Assembly: GCA_002083615.1 (NCBI GenBank)
Contig: MSXO01000062.1
Location: 1 to 8,767, forward strand
Length of the DNA stretch: 8,767 nt
Source: Proteobacteria bacterium ST_bin11
GTDB lineage: Bacteria; Pseudomonadota; Gammaproteobacteria; Methylococcales; Methylomonadaceae
Reading direction: 5' to 3'
Position 1 is the stretch's first letter, and the number at the start of each line of letters is the position of its first letter. Below are positions 6,602 through 8,767 of this stretch, one piece after another. Below the pieces are notes generated by a model that had not been told where the DNA came from, searched no databases, and saw only the letters and a list, made by a program, of their open reading frames with translations. Made by a program: the position numbers and the translations under genes.

Positions 6602-7159
6602 ATGGAAGACTACACTAGCATTCACGATCAAATTGTTCACTGTCAAGGCAAAGAACAAGAAGAAGAAGAAGCCAAACCATCGGCAGAAGAACTAAGAAAA
6701 ATCGCCTTTAATGGCGTTGCAGTACTCTCTGTCGCTCTCATCTATATTGCCACGCTATTTCACTATCTCGGTGGCACGGAAAAACACTTCAACACCTTCG
6801 GTCCGAACGACAATCTCTACATCCTCAACGTTCAAATCAACACGTGGTTTCGATTTTTCGTGGCTCTGCTTAGCATAGGTCTAACGTATGCAGCACGATC
6901 GTTTGTCAAAAGTACCTTGGGGGCATACTTGAAATTCTCGGTGTTCAACGTTTACCAGCAGACTATTCGAGGATTTTCAAAAACAGGTTTTGTTCTTCTT
7001 GCAGGTTTTGTTACTTTCGTCGATGAACTCATTCAACTTCTCTCCTTGAGCATTCTTCTCTCACAACTCGACTTCATAATATTCGGCAACAGTGTTCACG
7101 CAATTGTAGTAATGCTCACCGTCTATCGATCGTTAAAAACTAAAAAGGTCATTCGGTAA
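6602..7159 (+). CDS. Multi-span membrane protein, 185 aa
   Basis: Starts at ATG 6602 (G at -3) and ends at TAA 7157. The first 34 residues are hydrophilic with an acidic run (EQEEEEAK, 18-25). Four hydrophobic segments follow at about 36-56, 82-98, 128-149 and 150-175, and the tail is basic (LKTKKVIR), which suggests both termini face the cytosol. The third segment contains D141-E142, unusual inside a membrane and possibly functional or a sign of a re-entrant helix. The second half, with NTW (80-82), SQLDFI (154-159) and a final YRSLKTKK, recalls from memory a family of small four-span proteins in nucleocytoviruses and marine viral sequences; I cannot confirm that here. It may sit in the virion inner membrane or a host membrane. 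No clear poly(A) signal follows before the helicase gene. Confidence 0.8.
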   Translation: MEDYTSIHDQIVHCQGKEQEEEEAKPSAEELRKIAFNGVAVLSVALIYIATLFHYLGGTEKHFNTFGPNDNLYILNVQINTWFRFFVALLSIGLTYAARSFVKSTLGAYLKFSVFNVYQQTIRGFSKTGFVLLAGFVTFVDELIQLLSLSILLSQLDFIIFGNSVHAIVVMLTVYRSLKTKKVIR

Positions 7160-7208
7160 TTTTTTTTTCTTTTTTCCCTTTTCTTTTTCCTTTTCCATAG
7201 AAAAAAAG
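7160..7208 (+). promoter_or_regulatory. Pyrimidine tract and A-rich leader before the helicase gene
   Basis: Thirty-seven uninterrupted pyrimidines (7160-7196, beginning with nine T) are followed by ATAG, seven A, G and the helicase ATG. The arrangement of T-rich tract, short purine step, A-run and ATG repeats what is seen at 5729-5771. It could be a promoter, a T-rich termination signal for the membrane-protein gene (TTTTTCT at 7164-7170 has the poxvirus T5NT form), or both. The tract followed by CATAG also resembles a 3' splice site, but no matching donor is evident. Confidence 0.5.
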
Positions 7209-8723
7209 ATGGCAAGCTACAGCGCAAAAAGGTCTCGTCCTTTGCCACCTAGAGTGCCCGTCAACGAAAACGATCGACTCCTCGAAAGAATTCCAATACC
7301 GGAGTGCTTGAACGACGATCAAAAACACGCTTTCGATACTGTCGTCAACGGTAGGTTTTCAACGTTCATTACTGGCGACGCTGGCACAGGAAAGTCATTC
7401 CTTCTCAAGCAAATCATAAAAGCCTACGATGATATTGGACGCACCACAACTGTTGTTGCACCCACTGGTATTGCAGCTTTAAACGTCGATGGGGTAACCA
7501 TTCAACGATGGGCGGGCCTATCATCCTTTGACTACGATGTAGATAGAAGCTTGATGTTGATACGCCGCGCAAAAAGAACAACTGCTTGGCACGTTGCAAC
7601 GCTCATCATCGATGAAATTTCTATGCTCCAGGGCAACATTCTTACCAAAATCGACAGGCTTTTTCGAATTATTCGCGGAAAACCCGAACTACCATTTGGC
7701 GGAGCACAGATTGTCGTCTTTGGCGACTTTCTCCAGCTGCCTCCAGTTGAAAAGGACAAAACAAAGACAGCGGAACGTTGTTTTCAGTCTCCCGCTTGGA
7801 AGTACATCGCGCCACACACTTGCTATCTAAAAACTGCAGTTCGTCAAACCGACGAAGATTTCATCAATTGCCTTCGAGAAATCAGAAAAGGTGATCTCAG
7901 CGATCTCAGCATTAGCAAATTGGAAGCGAAAATCTTTCAATCGTCCATCCCACCCGAATATGTGAAAACCTCGATCTTCTCGCATAACGCGGCCGTTGAC
8001 CGCGAAAACACGCGCAAATTGAATCAACTTCCCGGTGAAGTAGTTGTCTATGAAGCAGAGCTCAAGCATGACGGCACAGAGTCGGGAAGAATGGAAGCTA
8101 TTGCACTCGCCAACTCATCGCGAAGTCCTCAACGACTTGAATTGAAAGTCGGCGCACAAATTATGATCACCGCGAACATAAAACCCGAAGATGGTCTTGT
8201 CAACGGTGCTCGAGGTACCGTTGTTGCATTGGAGTCCTATGCGGTGACCATAGTCTTAGAGTCGGACTTGGCAGAGCAAAAGACGCCAATCGACATCGTA
8301 CCTCACCTCGTCGAAAAACGAGAAAGTCTTGAGCACGTTCCAGTCTCCTACAAGCAGATGCCAATCGTGCTTGCCTATGCTTTCACCGTGCACAAAGCCC
8401 AAGGCCTTACTCTGAGGAAGTTTGCCGTCGATCTTTCAAGACTTTTCGACCATGGTCAAGGCTACGTTGCTCTGAGCAGAGCAACATGCTTTGACGACTT
8501 TATCATCCTCGGAAGGTTCGACATCGGAAAGATTACCGCGTGTCCTCTAGCGAAGAAGTACTATCGCGATCTCATCTCAGGCGGGAAATGCCACATCGAA
8601 AGCAGTCACAAAGAATGCATGGAATGTCGCAAAGTCTTCTGCAATGAATGCGCGCTACCAACGAGAGGCTACGAAGAATTCGCCATGCTCTGCACGCCTT
8701 GTCTCCGAGGGGGAGAAGCCTGA
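7209..8723 (+). CDS. Pif1/RecD-like SF1 DNA helicase with C-terminal cysteine cluster, 504 aa
   Basis: ATP-driven 5'-3' DNA helicase of the Pif1 group of superfamily 1B, expected to unwind structured or lagging-strand DNA during replication and recombination. Motifs in order: Walker A GDAGTGKS (56-63, K62); Ia VVAPTGIAALNV (82-93); Walker B LIIDEISML (132-140, D135 E136); motif III FGDFLQLPPV (171-180); motif IV around AVRQ (210-213); NGARGTVV (332-339); AFTVHKAQGLTL (391-402); and motif VI GYVALSRAT (418-426). The core looks complete and active. The N-terminus is short, with basic KRSRP (7-11) that could be nuclear targeting. After motif VI there is a cluster C461, H462, H467, C470, C473, C478, C481, C495, C498, likely one or two zinc sites; this tail is not part of the usual Pif1 core and resembles the 58-residue protein encoded at 6387. 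It is the last full gene of the rightward series. Confidence 0.96.
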   Translation: MASYSAKRSRPLPPRVPVNENDRLLERIPIPECLNDDQKHAFDTVVNGRFSTFITGDAGTGKSFLLKQIIKAYDDIGRTTTVVAPTGIAALNVDGVTIQRWAGLSSFDYDVDRSLMLIRRAKRTTAWHVATLIIDEISMLQGNILTKIDRLFRIIRGKPELPFGGAQIVVFGDFLQLPPVEKDKTKTAERCFQSPAWKYIAPHTCYLKTAVRQTDEDFINCLREIRKGDLSDLSISKLEAKIFQSSIPPEYVKTSIFSHNAAVDRENTRKLNQLPGEVVVYEAELKHDGTESGRMEAIALANSSRSPQRLELKVGAQIMITANIKPEDGLVNGARGTVVALESYAVTIVLESDLAEQKTPIDIVPHLVEKRESLEHVPVSYKQMPIVLAYAFTVHKAQGLTLRKFAVDLSRLFDHGQGYVALSRATCFDDFIILGRFDIGKITACPLAKKYYRDLISGGKCHIESSHKECMECRKVFCNECALPTRGYEEFAMLCTPCLRGGEA

Positions 8724-8730
8724 AAAGTAA

Positions 8731-8736
8731 AATAAA
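8731..8736 (+). terminator. AATAAA poly(A)-type signal after the helicase gene
   Basis: An exact AATAAA lies seven bases after the helicase TGA (8721-8723), within an A-rich stretch. This matches the position of the signal after the secreted-protein gene (eight bases after the stop). Confidence 0.5.
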
Positions 8737-8750
8737 ATAGCCAGTCTCCT

Positions 8751-8767
8751 ATGTCCGGATCCTCACC
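8751..8767 (+). CDS. Possible start of the next rightward gene (MSGSS...), cut by the window end
   Basis: An ATG at 8751, 27 bases after the helicase stop and behind its AATAAA, opens a frame that stays open for the five codons available. Spacing fits the tandem layout, but the T-tract/A-run leader of other genes is missing and the -3 base is C, so this may be chance. Confidence 0.2.

Noticed and set aside
6264..6602. Minus-strand frame of 112 codons with a hydrophobic start
   Set aside because: It lies antisense to the 58-residue gene, whose dense C-x2-C pattern and match to the helicase tail make the + strand reading far more likely.
7189..7208. 3' splice site (pyrimidine tract then CATAG) before the helicase ATG
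   Set aside because: No donor site or upstream exon is evident, the helicase is complete from the ATG, and the same tract style occurs at an unrelated start codon. Kept only as a remark.
8640..8767. Minus-strand gene entering from the right end
   Set aside because: One reverse frame is open from the window end but would overlap the helicase C-terminus by about 80 bases and shows no protein-like features.
1..8767. CRISPR array, tRNA, rRNA, insertion sequence or attachment site
   Set aside because: No regular direct repeats, cloverleaf-type sequences, transposase motifs or terminal inverted repeats were seen by eye on either strand.

Overview
The window looks like part of the genome of a large double-stranded DNA virus of a eukaryote, or a recently integrated copy of one. 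The evidence is direct. Intron-free genes are packed 1 to 57 bases apart. There is a very large family B DNA polymerase with proofreading motifs and a Pif1-type SF1 helicase. AATAAA polyadenylation-type signals sit just behind some stop codons, A-rich leaders lie against several ATGs, and there are no bacterial ribosome binding sites. TAA, TAG and TGA all end genes, so the standard code is used. I cannot place the virus in a named family from sequence alone. A nucleocytovirus-like or other nuclear large DNA virus fits best.

Layout, left to right: a 153-base non-coding leader with a 5-codon upstream ORF; a small secreted 8-cysteine protein (154-435, +); then, one base away and convergent, the 1763-residue DNA polymerase (437-5728, -). 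A 43-base T-tract/A-tract region (5729-5771) separates the polymerase from a rightward series: a 185-residue orphan (5772-6329), a 58-residue protein with 11 cysteines (6387-6563), a four-span membrane protein (6602-7159), and the Pif1-like helicase (7209-8723). The last 44 bases hold an AATAAA signal and possibly the first codons of the next gene.

How the genes may work together: polymerase and helicase are core replication enzymes. Both carry basic stretches resembling nuclear localisation signals, which suggests replication in the nucleus. The polymerase has unusual extras: an N-terminal region patterned like a family 4 uracil-DNA glycosylase but apparently without its catalytic residues, a long disordered insert before the palm with a PCNA-binding-like motif, a Gly in place of the Tyr in motif C, and a C-terminal Pol delta CysB-like cysteine set without CysA. 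The helicase ends in a cysteine cluster whose core closely matches part of the 58-residue protein three genes earlier, hinting at a shared metal-binding module. The secreted and membrane proteins are probably for host interaction or virion/membrane functions, but nothing here proves that.
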